A stretch of 64,000 nt of DNA from CAIWHR01 sp963779805. GTDB taxonomy: Bacteria > Pseudomonadota > Gammaproteobacteria > Burkholderiales > Casimicrobiaceae. Positions 9,731-20,069 of this stretch are shown here, piece by piece (the stretch's first letter is position 1; every line of letters begins with the position of its first letter). The notes under the pieces are model-generated. The model was given only the letters and a program-made list of their open reading frames with translations. It was not told the origin of the DNA and made no database searches. Made by a program: the position numbers and the translations under genes. The DNA lies in contig CAVZZN010000007.1 in assembly GCA_963779805.1 (NCBI GenBank), positions 372,001 to 436,000 on the forward strand, in the 5' to 3' direction.

Positions 9731-10735
9731 TCAATGCGGCTCGCGACGCCGCACCCACCATGCGCCGATCTCGCCGACGATGCCGCGGCGGAAGGCCAGC
9801 ACGCAGACCACGAAGATCGTGCCCGTGATCACGGTGACCCATTGCCCGAAGCCGGCGAAGTAGTTCTCGATGGAGATGATCGCGAACGCGCCGATGACCG
9901 GGCCGAAGATCGTGCCCATCCCGCCCAGCAGGGTCATGAGCACGACTTCGCCCGACATCGTCCAGTGCACGTCGGTAAGGGACGCGAGCTGGAACACGAT
10001 CGCCTTCGTCGCGCCGGCAAGCCCGGCGAGCGCCGACGACAGCACGAACGCGAGCAGCTTGAAGCGCTCGGCGTCGTAGCCGAGCGAGATCGCGCGCGGC
10101 TCGTTGTCCCGGATCGCCTTGAGCACGTTGCCGAACGGCGAATGGATCACGCGATGGATGAGCAGGAATGCCACACCGAAGATGACAAGCACGAAGTAGT
10201 ACATCGCGAGGGGCTGCGCGAGGTCGATCACGCCGAACAGCCTGCCGCGGGGCACGGCCTGGATGCCATCCTCGCCGTGCGTGAACGGCGTCTGCAGGTA
10301 GAAGAAGAACACCATCTGCGCGAGCGCCAGGGTGATCATCGCGAAATAGATGCCCTGGCGCCGGATCGCGAGAGCACCGGTCACCACCCCCAATGCCGTC
10401 GCAGCAGCGGTGCCGGTCAGCACCGCCAGCTCGGGTGGCAATCCCCACACCTTGGCGGCATGGGCGCTCACGTAGCCTGCGGTGCCGAGAAACATCGCGT
10501 GGCCGAAGGACAGCAGGCCGCCGAAGCCGAGCAGCAGGTTGAAGGCGCACGCGAACAGCGCGAAACAGAGCGCTTTCATGAGGAACACGGGATAGAAGCC
10601 GACGTGCGGTGCGAGCGCGAGGAGCCCGATCAGGATAGCGGCCGCGATCCGGAACCGGCGCGCCTCGGAATCGCCCCCGGCGCGGGCCGTCCCTGCGGTG
10701 GTCGCCGGCGCGACCGTCTGCGGCGTTGCTGCCAT
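9731..10735 (-). CDS. livM: Branched-chain amino acid ABC transporter permease LivM
   Basis: A 334-residue permease. ATG at 10735 overlaps the livH stop by one base (TGATG). The N-terminal 30 residues are a polar Ala/Thr-rich tail, then 8-9 helices follow. Family signatures are ALFACAFNLLLGFGGLLSFGHA near residue 62, the KAIRDNEPRAISLGYDAERFKLLAFV cytoplasmic loop, and LLGGMGTIFGPVIGA near the C terminus. It forms the membrane channel with LivH. It is the last gene of the liv operon, with the frame-broken remnant only 10 bases further on. Confidence 0.94.
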   Translation of the reverse strand: MAATPQTVAPATTAGTARAGGDSEARRFRIAAAILIGLLALAPHVGFYPVFLMKALCFALFACAFNLLLGFGGLLSFGHAMFLGTAGYVSAHAAKVWGLPPELAVLTGTAAATALGVVTGALAIRRQGIYFAMITLALAQMVFFFYLQTPFTHGEDGIQAVPRGRLFGVIDLAQPLAMYYFVLVIFGVAFLLIHRVIHSPFGNVLKAIRDNEPRAISLGYDAERFKLLAFVLSSALAGLAGATKAIVFQLASLTDVHWTMSGEVVLMTLLGGMGTIFGPVIGAFAIISIENYFAGFGQWVTVITGTIFVVCVLAFRRGIVGEIGAWWVRRREPH

Positions 10736-11616
10736 CAGCGCTCCCGTCCGAACAGCCCGGCCGGCTTGATGAGCAGCACGATCGCCATGATCACGAAGAT
10801 CACGGTGTTGGACGCTTCCGGGTAGAACACCTTGGTGAAGCCCTCGATGATGCCGAGGCCGAATCCCGTGACGATCGCGCCCATGATCGAGCCCATGCCG
10901 CCGATCACGACGACGGCGAACACCACGATGATGAGGTTCGCGCCCATCTGCGGGCTGACCTGGTAGATCGGTGCGGCGAGCACGCCGGCGAGCGCCGCGA
11001 GTGCCACGCCGAAGCCGTACGTGATCGTGATCATGCGCGGCACGTTGATGCCGAAGGCGCGTACGACGACGGCGTTCTCCGTGGCCGCGCGCAGGTAGGA
11101 GCCGAGGCGCGTGCGCTCGGTGACGAACCACGTCGCGAGGCAGACGGTGAGCGAAGCGAAGATCACCCAGGCGCGGTACTTGGGCAGGAACATGAAGCCG
11201 AGGTTGTAGGCACCTGCGAACTCCGACGGCAGGCGGTACGGCTGTCCGGAGCTGCCGTAGTAGTTGGTGAACAGGCCCTGGATGATGAGGGCGAGCCCGA
11301 ACGTGAGCAGCAGCCCGTACAGGTGATCCAGCTTGTACAGCCGCGCGAGCATCGTGCGCTCGATGATCACGCCCGTAATGCCGACCACGATCGGCGCGAT
11401 CAGCAGCGCCCACCAGTAGCCGATGCCGCTCTCGAGCAGTATGAACGCGCAGAAGGCGCCCAGCATGTACTGCGCGCCATGCGTGAAGTTGATGATGTTG
11501 AGCAGCCCGAAGATCACCGCGAGGCCGAGGCTCAGCATGGCGTAGAACGCGCCATTGATGACCCCGATGAGGAGCTGCCCCATCATGGCCTGGATCGGGA
11601 TGCCGAAGACTTCCAT
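10735..11616 (-). CDS. livH: Branched-chain amino acid ABC transporter permease LivH
   Basis: A 293-residue permease of normal length. It has the LivH N-terminal motif LLIGVINGAFYAMLSLGLAVIFGLLNIINFTHG, about eight hydrophobic helices, the RAATENAVVVRAFGINV cytoplasmic loop that contacts the ATPases, and VIGGMGSIMGAIVTGFGLG near the C terminus. It lies between the binding-protein gene (98 bases upstream) and livM (1-base overlap). Confidence 0.95.
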   Translation of the reverse strand: MEVFGIPIQAMMGQLLIGVINGAFYAMLSLGLAVIFGLLNIINFTHGAQYMLGAFCAFILLESGIGYWWALLIAPIVVGITGVIIERTMLARLYKLDHLYGLLLTFGLALIIQGLFTNYYGSSGQPYRLPSEFAGAYNLGFMFLPKYRAWVIFASLTVCLATWFVTERTRLGSYLRAATENAVVVRAFGINVPRMITITYGFGVALAALAGVLAAPIYQVSPQMGANLIIVVFAVVVIGGMGSIMGAIVTGFGLGIIEGFTKVFYPEASNTVIFVIMAIVLLIKPAGLFGRER

Positions 11617-11713
11617 CAGGGCGCGCGCTCAGGCAAACGTGGCGTCGGGCAGTCGGGACGAGGAACCTGCGCTGCCATGCCGGGGCGGCACGGCAGCGCG
11701 TCGGCCCCGAGGT

Positions 11714-12928
11714 CTACTTCACCAGCGAGCATCCACCCTCGCTCAAGGGACGGAATGCCTGGTCGGCGGGGATCGTCGCGCGGATCTTGTAGTAGTCCCA
11801 CTCGCCCTTCGATTCCGACGGCTTCTTCACCTCGACGAGGTACGCGGGATGGATCTTGCGCCCATCGGCGCGGATGATGCCCTTTCCGAACAGCGGATCG
11901 TCGGTGGGCATCTCCTTCATCTTGGCCACGACCTTCGTGCCGTCGTCGCTCTTCAGCGCCTCGACGGCCTTGAAGTAGTGCAGCAGCGCGGCATACACGC
12001 CGGCGTGAACCATCGTCGGGTGGATCCCCTTGTCCTGCGGCGCAAAGCGCTTGGCGAAGGCGCGCGTCTGGTCGTTCATGTCCCAGTAGAAGGTCTCGGT
12101 GAAGATCAGGCCCTGGGCCGTGGGCAGCCCCAGCGCATGCACGTCGGTGAGGAACACGAGCAGACCCGCGAGGTTCTGGCCGCCCTTGACGATGCCGAAC
12201 TCCGCCGCCTGCTTGATCGAGTTGGTCGTGTCGCCGCCGGCGTTCGCGAGGCCGATGATCTTCGCCTTGGACGCCTGGGCCTGCAGCAGATAGGAGCTGA
12301 AGTCCTGCGTGTTCAGGGGCACCTTGACGCTGCCTAGCACCTTGCCGCCGTGCTTGGTGACGACGGCGGCGGTGTCGCGCTCGAGCGCGTGCCCGAACGC
12401 ATAGTCCGCGGTGATGAAGAACCAGCTGTCGCCGCCCTGCTTCACGATCGCGCTGCCCGTGCCATTGGCGAGCATCCAGGTGTCGTACGTCCAGTGGATC
12501 GTGTTGGGCGAGCAGGCCTTGCCGGTGAGGTCGGAGGACGCGGCACCCGAATTGAGGAACACCTTGCCCTTGTCGCGTGTGATCTGGTTGACGGCGAGCG
12601 CGACGCCCGAGTTCGGCACGTCGACGATCACGTCCACCTTGTCGACGTCGTACCACTGCCGCGCGATGCTCGAGCCGACGTCCGGCTTGTTCTGGTGATC
12701 GCCCGAGAGGATCTCGACCTTGTAGCCGCGCTTCTCGATGCCGGAGTCCTGCACGGCCATGCGGGCCGCCACGACGGAACCGGGGCCGCCGATGTCCGCG
12801 TACAGGCTGGACATGTCGGACAGCACGCCGATCTTGATCACATTGTCGGAGATCTGCGCCTGCGCGGTTCCCGCGGCAACTGCCGTTGCCACCGCAACCG
12901 CCAGCAGACTGCGTTGCATTGCGTTCAT
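11714..12928 (-). CDS. Branched-chain amino acid ABC transporter substrate-binding protein
   Basis: A 404-residue periplasmic protein of the type I Leu/Ile/Val-binding fold. The start at 12928 is set by a strong ribosome site (AGGAGG, 6-7 bases upstream) and a clean signal peptide, about residues 1-24 ending GTAQAQ. The mature protein begins ISDNVIKIGVLSDMSSLYAD, the family N terminus. Longer readings upstream are not coding. Ligand could be a branched-chain amino acid, an amide or an aromatic acid; the sequence alone does not decide. It sits between livF and livH. Confidence 0.94.
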   Translation of the reverse strand: MNAMQRSLLAVAVATAVAAGTAQAQISDNVIKIGVLSDMSSLYADIGGPGSVVAARMAVQDSGIEKRGYKVEILSGDHQNKPDVGSSIARQWYDVDKVDVIVDVPNSGVALAVNQITRDKGKVFLNSGAASSDLTGKACSPNTIHWTYDTWMLANGTGSAIVKQGGDSWFFITADYAFGHALERDTAAVVTKHGGKVLGSVKVPLNTQDFSSYLLQAQASKAKIIGLANAGGDTTNSIKQAAEFGIVKGGQNLAGLLVFLTDVHALGLPTAQGLIFTETFYWDMNDQTRAFAKRFAPQDKGIHPTMVHAGVYAALLHYFKAVEALKSDDGTKVVAKMKEMPTDDPLFGKGIIRADGRKIHPAYLVEVKKPSESKGEWDYYKIRATIPADQAFRPLSEGGCSLVK

Positions 12929-13016
12929 GTGCTCCTCCTTATTGCATTCCGGCCCGGCTGGGGCCCGTCGTCGGGGACTTTGCGCCGCCTGCGCGATGCA
13001 TGCTCGCAGACCAATG

Positions 13017-13772
13017 CTAGACCCCCAGGTAATCGTGAAGCTTGGCCAAGTTCGCATCGAGCTCGGCGTTCGGGATCATGTCGACCACGCGTCCGTGGTC
13101 CATCACGTAATGCCGGTCCGCCACGGTCGCGGCAAAACGGAAATTCTGCTCGACCAGCAGGATCGTGAAGCCCTGCGCCTTGAGGCGCTTGATGGTGCGC
13201 CCGATCTGCTGGACGATCACCGGCGCGAGACCTTCGGTCGGCTCGTCGAGCAGCAGGAGGCGCGCGCCGGTGCGCAGGATGCGACCGATGGCGAGCATCT
13301 GCTGCTCGCCGCCGGAGAGCTTCGTGCCCTGGCTGCGCAGGCGCTCCTTGAGATTGGGGAAGAGCTCGAAGATCTGCGCGAGTCGACAACCCGCCCTCGC
13401 GCACGACCGGCGGCAGCAGCAGGTTCTCCTCGACGGTGAGGCTCGAGAAGATGCCGCGTTCCTCCGGACACCACGCGATCCCGAGGCGCGCGATCCGGTT
13501 CGACGCGAGATCGATCGTCTCGCGTCCTTCGTACACGATCGAGCCTTCGCGTCGCGGCACGATCCCCATGATCGACTTGAGCGTGGTCGTCTTGCCCGCG
13601 CCGTTGCGCCCGAGCAGCGTCACCACCTCGCCCTGGCGCGACCTCGAAGTCGACGCCGTGCAGGATGTGCGACTCGCCGTACCACGCGTTGAGATCGCGC
13701 TACGACGAGCAGCGGCCCCGGCCCCGATGCGGCGCCGGACGAGCCCGCGGGATGCGCGCGATCCTCAGGCAT
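13017..13772 (-). CDS. livF: Branched-chain amino acid ABC transporter ATP-binding protein LivF (several frame breaks)
   Basis: A LivF-type ATPase of about 250 residues readable over several frames. ATG at 13772 overlaps the livG end. Pieces in order: LLVV then RDLNAWYGESHILHGVDFEV (break near 13700), EVVTLLGRNGAGKTTTLKSI with the Walker A (break near 13638), CPEERGIFSSLTVEENLLLPP, and after a break near 13385 the signature and Walker B region with MLAIGRILRTGARLLLLDEP and the H-loop-containing end. All LivF motifs are present, so these are probably assembly indels. Confidence 0.9.
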
Positions 13773-14520
13773 GCACCTGTCCCAGGTACGCTTCGACGAC
13801 CTTCGGATGGGTCGACACGGCGGCGTAATTGCCCTCGGCGAGGATCTCGCCGCGCGCGAGCACCGTGATGTGATCGGACAGGTTCGCCACCACGGAAAGG
13901 TTGTGCTCGACCATGAGCACCGTGCGGTTCGCCGCCACCTTGCGGATGAGCGCCGAGATGCGCTGCACGTCCTCGTGCGTCATGCCAGCCGTGGGCTCGT
14001 CGAGCAGCATCATCTCGGGCTCCAGCGCGAGCGTGGTGGCGATCTCCAGCGCGCGCTTGCGCCCGTAGGGCAACTCGCCGGCAATGGTCGTGCTGAATTC
14101 GGTCAGGCCGACCGCCTCGAGCAGGTCCTGCGCGCGTCCGTCGAGCGCGTCGAGGCTGCGGGTCGAGCGCCAGAAGTCGAACGAGTGCCCGCGATGGCGC
14201 TGCAACGCGATCCGCACGTTCTCGCGCGCCGACAGGTTCGGGAACACCGCCGAGATCTGGAACGAGCGCACCAGGCCCATCCGGGCGATGGTCGCCGGCC
14301 GGGAGCCGGTGATCTCGCGGCCGTTGTAGAAGATCTGCCCGCGGGTCGGCGTCAGGAAATGGGTGAGGAGGTTGAAGCAGGTCGTCTTGCCGGCGCCATT
14401 GGGACCGATCAGCGCGTGGATCGTGCCGCGCTGCACCGACAAGTTCACGTCCTTGACGGCGACGAAGCCCTTGAACTCCTTGGTGAGCTGTCGCGTTTCC
14501 AGGATCCTGTCGTCGCTCAT
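13765..14520 (-). CDS. livG: Branched-chain amino acid ABC transporter ATP-binding protein LivG
   Basis: A 251-residue ATPase, intact. Walker A is GPNGAGKTT. The LivG-specific insertion follows: RMGLVRSFQISAVFPNLSARENV, with the Q-loop Gln. Walker B is MMLLDEP, the H-loop is VEHNL, and the C terminus is the YLGQVHA type. It energises LivHM import with LivF. First gene of the liv operon. The 132 bases upstream to the exonuclease gene hold no recognised motif. Confidence 0.95.
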   Translation of the reverse strand: MSDDRILETRQLTKEFKGFVAVKDVNLSVQRGTIHALIGPNGAGKTTCFNLLTHFLTPTRGQIFYNGREITGSRPATIARMGLVRSFQISAVFPNLSARENVRIALQRHRGHSFDFWRSTRSLDALDGRAQDLLEAVGLTEFSTTIAGELPYGRKRALEIATTLALEPEMMLLDEPTAGMTHEDVQRISALIRKVAANRTVLMVEHNLSVVANLSDHITVLARGEILAEGNYAAVSTHPKVVEAYLGQVHA

Positions 14521-14652
14521 GGCCGCGGCGCGTCGGGCCGCCCTCCTCTTCGGGTCGCGGGATTATGCGCAAGCCGGTGAGGGTTGGCAATGCGCGCACG
14601 CGGCATCGCGATCCGACATCGGCCGACGCGGCGCAGCGTCGCGCGCCGCGCA

Positions 14653-16830
14653 TCAGTACTCGAGGCGGGCGAGATACGTCTCGCGCGACGCCGCCCGCGC
14701 GTCCCCGAGCGTGCGGATGCCGCGTTCGGCGAGCAGGGGCAGCATGCGCAGGAACACCTCGCCCGTCATCATGGCGTCGCCCAATGCGGTGTGCCGGCCG
14801 ATCGGGCTCACACCCATGCGCTGCGCGATCGCTTCGAGGCTGTTGGCGTCGAGATTGGGATGCAGCACGGCCGAGAGCAGCAGCGTGTCCAGCACCGGCT
14901 GCGTGAAGGCGACCCCGGTCGCCGCCTCCTTGAGATGCAGGAAGCGCATGTCGAACGCGGCGTTGTGCGCGACGAGCACCGTGTCCGCGCAGAAGGCGTG
15001 GAACGCGGGGAGCACCTCGCCGATGCCGGGCTGCTGCGAGAGCAGCTCGCGGTCGAGGCCGGTGATCGCACGCGCCTCCGGCGACATCGCGCGGTGCGGA
15101 TTGACGAGCTGCTCGAAGACCTCGTGCCGTAACAGCCGACCGTTCACGATACGAACGGCGCCGATGGATGCGATCTCGTCGCCCTGCGAGGGATTGAGCC
15201 CTGTCGTCTCGGTGTCGAACACGGTGAAGCTCAACGTCGCGAGCGCGCGCGCGTCGAGCTCCGGCGTCTGCCCGGGCTGGTGAAAGAGGTCGAAGTCGTA
15301 GAACTCGGGGCGGCTGCCCGCGACGCGAGGCATGCTGAGGCCGCTCTCCTCGGGGCGCGTGACGGGGATCGCCACGCGGAAGAACTCGCGATGCGACGCC
15401 TTGTCGATCTGGTACCAGATCTCCGCGTCGTGCCGCTCCATGATCTGCTTCAGCGTGAGGAGCGAGGCCTCGCCGCCCTGCTCGAGCGGCTCCGTCTGCC
15501 AGGCCATGGTGGTCTCGGAGCCGAGCGGCGCGCCGGTCCACATGATGTCGAGGTGCGCGAGCGCTCCTGCGGCCTCGAGATTGAAGCGCACCTCGCGGAT
15601 GCCGAACTCGTCGTGCAGGCGTCGCACGAGATACGTGATCGCCTGCAGCAGCGAGTAGCTGTCGGCCTTGAGCCACACCGCGTCGTCGACGCGCTCGAGC
15701 TTGGTGGGCAGCTCCACGCGCGCCTCGATGCGCCGGCGCGCGGCCGCAATGAGGTCGGCGCCGCGCATGTCCTCGAGCGGCCAGTCGGTGCGCAACGAAT
15801 CGGCGAATTCCGACACGGTCGCGTCGAGCCGCGACGTGAGCTGCTGTGCCTCCTCGCCGATGATCCCGATGAAGCGCGCTTGCGCTGCCGGGTCCATCGC
15901 CGGAAACGACACGATCGTCTCGACGGCCGCGCGGATGCTGCCCAGCGACGCCCGCGTCCCCTGCGTGAGCGTCTGCAGCAGCAGGTCTCGGCGCTGCCCC
16001 GCTTCGATCCGGCGCGTGATGTCGTCGAGCACCAGCACGAAGCCGCCGATCTCCCGGGGAGCGCCCGCGTCCGGCCCTTCCGATGCGCCCATCACGGGCG
16101 CCATCTGCACCCGCACGAGCTGGCCCGAAGGCGCCGTGGTGACGAAGTTCGCGGCGGGTGTCGCACTGCCGTCGTGCACGCGATCGTGCAGCGTCTCCAG
16201 CGCATGGACGATCAGGCTGCGATCGAAGATCGCGAAGATCGAGCGTCCCAGGCCGATGAGCGTGTGCGCGCTGTCGCGGCTCGCGGTGCCTTCGAGGGGC
16301 TTGCGCAACAGGCGCGCCGCGCGCGCGTTGTAGAGCAGCACCCGGCCCTCGATGTTGCACACGACGACGCTTTGCGCGAGCTCCGACATGAGCGCGGCGA
16401 GCTGGCGGCGCTCCTGCTCGATGCGTGCGTTCGCCTCGCGCACGCGGGCATCGACGTCGTGCTGCAGCTTCTCGCGCTCGGCCGCGAGGTCGTTGAGGTC
16501 CGCCGCGAGCCGCCGCAGCTCCGGCGCTCCGCGCGCGGGCGCACGATGACCCGGGTTGGCGGTGACGATCACCCGCGCGTCCTCGCTCAGCTGCAACGCG
16601 GCCGTGACGTGGTGCCGGTACAGCGCGCGCACCACGAACGCCGCAGGCGCGAGCAGCAGGGAGGCGATGACGAGCGCGGCCGCCGCGCGCTGATCCGCGA
16701 GCGGCGCGAGCGCGGCACGCTCGGAGGGTTGGAGATCGGCGGTCACGAGCAGCAGCGTGCCGACGAGCACGCCGACCACGTACAGCCACGCGACGACCAT
16801 GCCGACGACGAGGCGCGCGCGACCCGTCAT
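14653..16830 (-). CDS. Membrane-anchored pseudo-histidine-kinase fused to a DEDDh 3'-5' exonuclease
   Basis: A 725-residue protein with two transmembrane helices (about 8-30 and 48-70), a coiled stretch (about 105-145), a PAS-like region (about 145-275), a histidine-kinase-like region (about 275-450), and a DnaQ-type exonuclease (535-700). Exonuclease residues are intact: D539 and E541 in VFDTETTGL, D627 in AHNAAFD, H680 and D685 in RHTALGD. In the kinase part the phosphoacceptor region reads TLTQGTRASLGSIRAAVE without a His, and the usual N-box and DxGxG ATP motifs are absent, so it should not signal as a kinase. It lies next to the response regulator and symporter-kinase genes. Exonucleases beside DUF294/ActP genes occur in other proteobacteria; the domain order here is the unusual point. 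Confidence 0.85.
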   Translation of the reverse strand: MTGRARLVVGMVVAWLYVVGVLVGTLLLVTADLQPSERAALAPLADQRAAAALVIASLLLAPAAFVVRALYRHHVTAALQLSEDARVIVTANPGHRAPARGAPELRRLAADLNDLAAEREKLQHDVDARVREANARIEQERRQLAALMSELAQSVVVCNIEGRVLLYNARAARLLRKPLEGTASRDSAHTLIGLGRSIFAIFDRSLIVHALETLHDRVHDGSATPAANFVTTAPSGQLVRVQMAPVMGASEGPDAGAPREIGGFVLVLDDITRRIEAGQRRDLLLQTLTQGTRASLGSIRAAVETIVSFPAMDPAAQARFIGIIGEEAQQLTSRLDATVSEFADSLRTDWPLEDMRGADLIAAARRRIEARVELPTKLERVDDAVWLKADSYSLLQAITYLVRRLHDEFGIREVRFNLEAAGALAHLDIMWTGAPLGSETTMAWQTEPLEQGGEASLLTLKQIMERHDAEIWYQIDKASHREFFRVAIPVTRPEESGLSMPRVAGSRPEFYDFDLFHQPGQTPELDARALATLSFTVFDTETTGLNPSQGDEIASIGAVRIVNGRLLRHEVFEQLVNPHRAMSPEARAITGLDRELLSQQPGIGEVLPAFHAFCADTVLVAHNAAFDMRFLHLKEAATGVAFTQPVLDTLLLSAVLHPNLDANSLEAIAQRMGVSPIGRHTALGDAMMTGEVFLRMLPLLAERGIRTLGDARAASRETYLARLEY

Positions 16831-16879
16831 GCCGCGTTCCCCGCGCTGCGCGAAGCGCGCATGCCGACGCCCACGTGCC

Positions 16880-17248
16880 TCACGTCCCGAGCATGGCCTC
16901 CACCTTCGCGACGAGGTCGCGCGTGGAAAACGGCTTGGTCACATACGCGTCGGCGCCCACCGCCATGCCCTTCGTGACCTCCACGTCGCGGCCCTTGGCC
17001 GACAGCATGATGATCTTCACGCCCTGGCATGCCGGGTTCTCGCGCAGCTTCTGGCACACGTCGTAGCCGCTCATGCGCGGCATCATGATGTCGAGCAGCA
17101 CGAGGTCCGGGGCGAACTCGCCCACGGTGCGCAATGCCTCCTCGCCGGTGTGGGCGACCCGCACGTCGTAGCCCTTCTGTCGCATCAGGAACTCCAGCGA
17201 CGCGACGATGTTGGGCTCGTCGTCGGCAATCAGGACCTTCTTCTGCAT
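16880..17248 (-). CDS. Single-domain response regulator (CheY-like)
   Basis: A 122-residue receiver domain with no output domain. Acidic residues D9-D10, phosphoacceptor D53 (LVLLDIMMP), the conserved Ser in IIMLSAKG and K105 in YVTKPFS are all present, so it should be phosphorylatable. It lies 51 bases downstream of the symporter-kinase gene and 49 bases upstream of the exonuclease fusion, on the same strand, making the symporter-kinase its likely donor. Lacking a DNA-binding domain, it probably acts by protein contact, perhaps with the neighbouring pseudo-kinase/exonuclease. Confidence 0.92.
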   Translation of the reverse strand: MQKKVLIADDEPNIVASLEFLMRQKGYDVRVAHTGEEALRTVGEFAPDLVLLDIMMPRMSGYDVCQKLRENPACQGVKIIMLSAKGRDVEVTKGMAVGADAYVTKPFSTRDLVAKVEAMLGT

Positions 17249-17299
17249 CCGGCACTCCTCCCGTGGCGGCTCGTGGCGGCCGCACTCGATCTCCAGCTT

Positions 17300-20054
17300 C
17301 TACGCCGCGGCCGCGCGTGGCGCCGCCTGCAGGTGCAACGGCAGGTCGAAGCCGAACGTCGCGCCCCTGCCGGGTTCGCTCGCCACCCACAGCCTACCGC
17401 CGAAATGCTCGATGATTTGACGGCTGATAGGCAAGCCCAGCCCGGTGCCTTGCGGCTTCTGCGTCATGGTGTCGCCGGCCTGACGAAACTTCTCGAAGAT
17501 GACCCTCCGGTCGGCCGCGCCGATGCCGGGCCCGTTGTCCTCGATGCGCACCTGCAGCGCATCGCGCAGCACCACGAGCACGACCCGCACGCGCCCGTTG
17601 GCGGCCGGCGCGAACTTCGCCGCGTTCGACAGCAGGTTGATGAGCACCTGCACGAGTCGATCGCGGTCGACGCGGATCGACGGCACCGCGTCGGGCACGC
17701 GTGTCTCCAGAGCGATGTCCTTGGCGCGGAAGAGCTGCCCGGTCGCCTCGATCGAATCGAGCACCACGGTCCGCAAGTCCACGTCGCCGACGTGCCACTC
17801 GGCGCGTCCCGACTCGAGCTTGGCGAGGTCCAGCACCTGGTTGATGAGACGCGTGAGACGCTCGCTCTCCTGGATGATGATGGCGAGGAAGCGGCGGCGC
17901 TCCTGCGCACCGAGCGCCGGGTTGTCGTGCAGGATCTCGGAGAATGCGCGGATCGAGGTCAGGGGCGTGCGCAGCTCGTGCGTGACCGTCGACACGAAAT
18001 CGTCCTTGAGGCGATCGAGCTCCTGCAGGCGCTCGTTCGCGGCACGCAGCTCGGCGGTGGCGGCAACGAGCTGCGCGCTCTTCTTCTCGAGCTCGTGACT
18101 GTACGCGACGACCTGCGATGCCTCGTCGAGCATCGACCGCACGTCCTCGGCCGAGAGCACGTCCTCCTTCACGACCGACGCAATCATGATGCGCGCCGAC
18201 GCCCCGCCGATGGCGCCGGCGAGCGCGGTCTCCGCGAACTGCACGAGGCCCGCATCCGCAGGCAGCTCCGCGGGCGTGCGCACGCCGCGCTGGAGCGCAT
18301 AACGCACGAGGGCCGCCTGCGCCTGCTCCGTGCCCAGGAACCGACCGAGCAGCGCCTGCAGGTCGAGCACCGACGCGGTGCCTTTCCACAGCCGCGGAGC
18401 CTCGCCCTCGTGCCGCATCGCGTCGACGAAGCGCACGGCCTGCGTGCGCTCGCCCATGCTCTGGCCACTGACCAGCGAGCCCAGCACGTACGCGCTCACG
18501 TTGCCGACGAGGCTCCACAGCATGGCGTGGGTGATCTCGGAGAGCCCCGCGAGCCCGAACATGGCATACGGCTTGAGCATGCCGATGCCGAACGGCCCGT
18601 TCTCGATGAAGCCCGCGGGCAGCCATCCCGACTTCGCGAACGAGGGCAGGAGCAGCGTGTAGAGCCACAGCGCAAAGCCCGTCAGCAGCCCGGCGACCGC
18701 ACCGGCGCGCGTGCCGCCCTTCCAGTACAGGCCGCCCAGCATCGCCGGCGCGAATTGCGCGACGGCCGCGAACGAGATGAGGCCGATCGCGACCAGGGCG
18801 TACGCCTCGCCTGCGAAGCGATAGTAGAAGTAGCCGAGCAGCACGACGGCGACGATCGCGCCGCGCCGGATGCGAAGCAGCAAAGGCGCGAGTTGCGGCC
18901 GCTCCCCCAGGCGCAAGCCGCGCACGCGCAACAGGACCGGCATCACGAGGTCGTTGCAGACCATGGTGGAGAGCGCGATCGTCTCCACGATCACCATGCC
19001 GGTCGCCGCCGACAATCCGCCGATGAACACGAGCAGCGCGAGCGCCGGCTGGTGCTGTTCCATGGGCAGCGTGAGCACGAACGTATCGGGATCGACCGTG
19101 CCCGCCGCGAAGTGGAGCGCGCCGCCGAACGCCACCGGGACGACGAACAGGTTCATCGCGAGCATGTACAGCGGGAAGAGCCAGATGGCCTTGTCGAGAT
19201 GGTTCTCGTCGACGTTCTCGATGACGGCGATCTGGAATTGCCGCGGCAGGAACATGATCGCGAGCATGGACAGCACCGTGAGCCACGCCCAGTTGGCGTA
19301 GCTGCCGGCCGGCCCGCCCGACGGCGCGAACAGCGTCGCGAGCCGCGGGTCTTCGGCCGCGCGCCCGAAGAGATCCCCCCAGCCACGGTAGATCCCGTAG
19401 GTGACGAACACGCCGACCGCGAGGAACGCCACCAGCTTGACCAGCGACTCGAAGGCGATCGCCGCCACCAGGCCTTCGTGCCGCTCGGCCGCATCGAGAT
19501 GGCGGGTGCCGAACAGGATCGTGAAGGTCGCGAGCACGCAGCGCGGTCCAGAACGCCGTGTCGGCGTGCACCGGCACCGCGACGGGCGGCGGCAGGTCGA
19601 AGCGCGGATACTGCGTCAGCAGCGTGAAGCTGCCGGCGATCGCCTTGAGCTGCAGCGCGATGTAGGGCACCACGCCGATCACCGCGATCAGCGTCACGAT
19701 GCCCGCGAGCAGCGCGCTCTTGCCGTAGCGCGACGAGATGAAGTCCGCCAGCGACGTGATGCGGTTCGCCTTGCTGATGCGGATGATCTTGCGCGTGATC
19801 AGCCACCACAGCGCCATCATCAGCGTGGGACCGATGTAGATCGGCAGGAAGCCCACGCCGTCCGCCGCGGCGCGACCGACGCTCCCGTAGAACGTCCACG
19901 CCGTCGCATACACGCCGAGCGAGAGCGCGTAGATGTAGGGATTCGCGATGATCGAGCGGCCGCGACCGGCGCGCACGTCACCGAAGTATGCGATGGCGAA
20001 GAGCGTCCCGAGGTACGCGAGCGCGATGCCGACGATCACCCACGGATGGAGCAT
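17300..20054 (-). CDS. Sodium/solute symporter-type sensor histidine kinase, CrbS/CbrA-like (one frame break)
   Basis: About 917 residues. The N-terminal 570 are a 12-13-helix SSS (SLC5) transporter fold, starting MLHPWVIVGIALAYLGTLFA and including NPYIYALSLGVYATAWTFYGS. A STAC-like linker and a coiled coil follow (about 575-690). The kinase core is intact: H-box VTHELRTPL, N-box LINLLSNAAKFA, G1 EDNGPGIG, G2 GTGLGLPIS. Near base 19538 the frame changes between AFWTA and VLATFTILFG. Known relatives (CrbS, CbrA) link uptake or sensing of acetate or amino acids to carbon control. Its position in a block with actP points to a carboxylate signal. Confidence 0.92.
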
Positions 20055-20069
20055 CGCCGCCGCGCCCCG

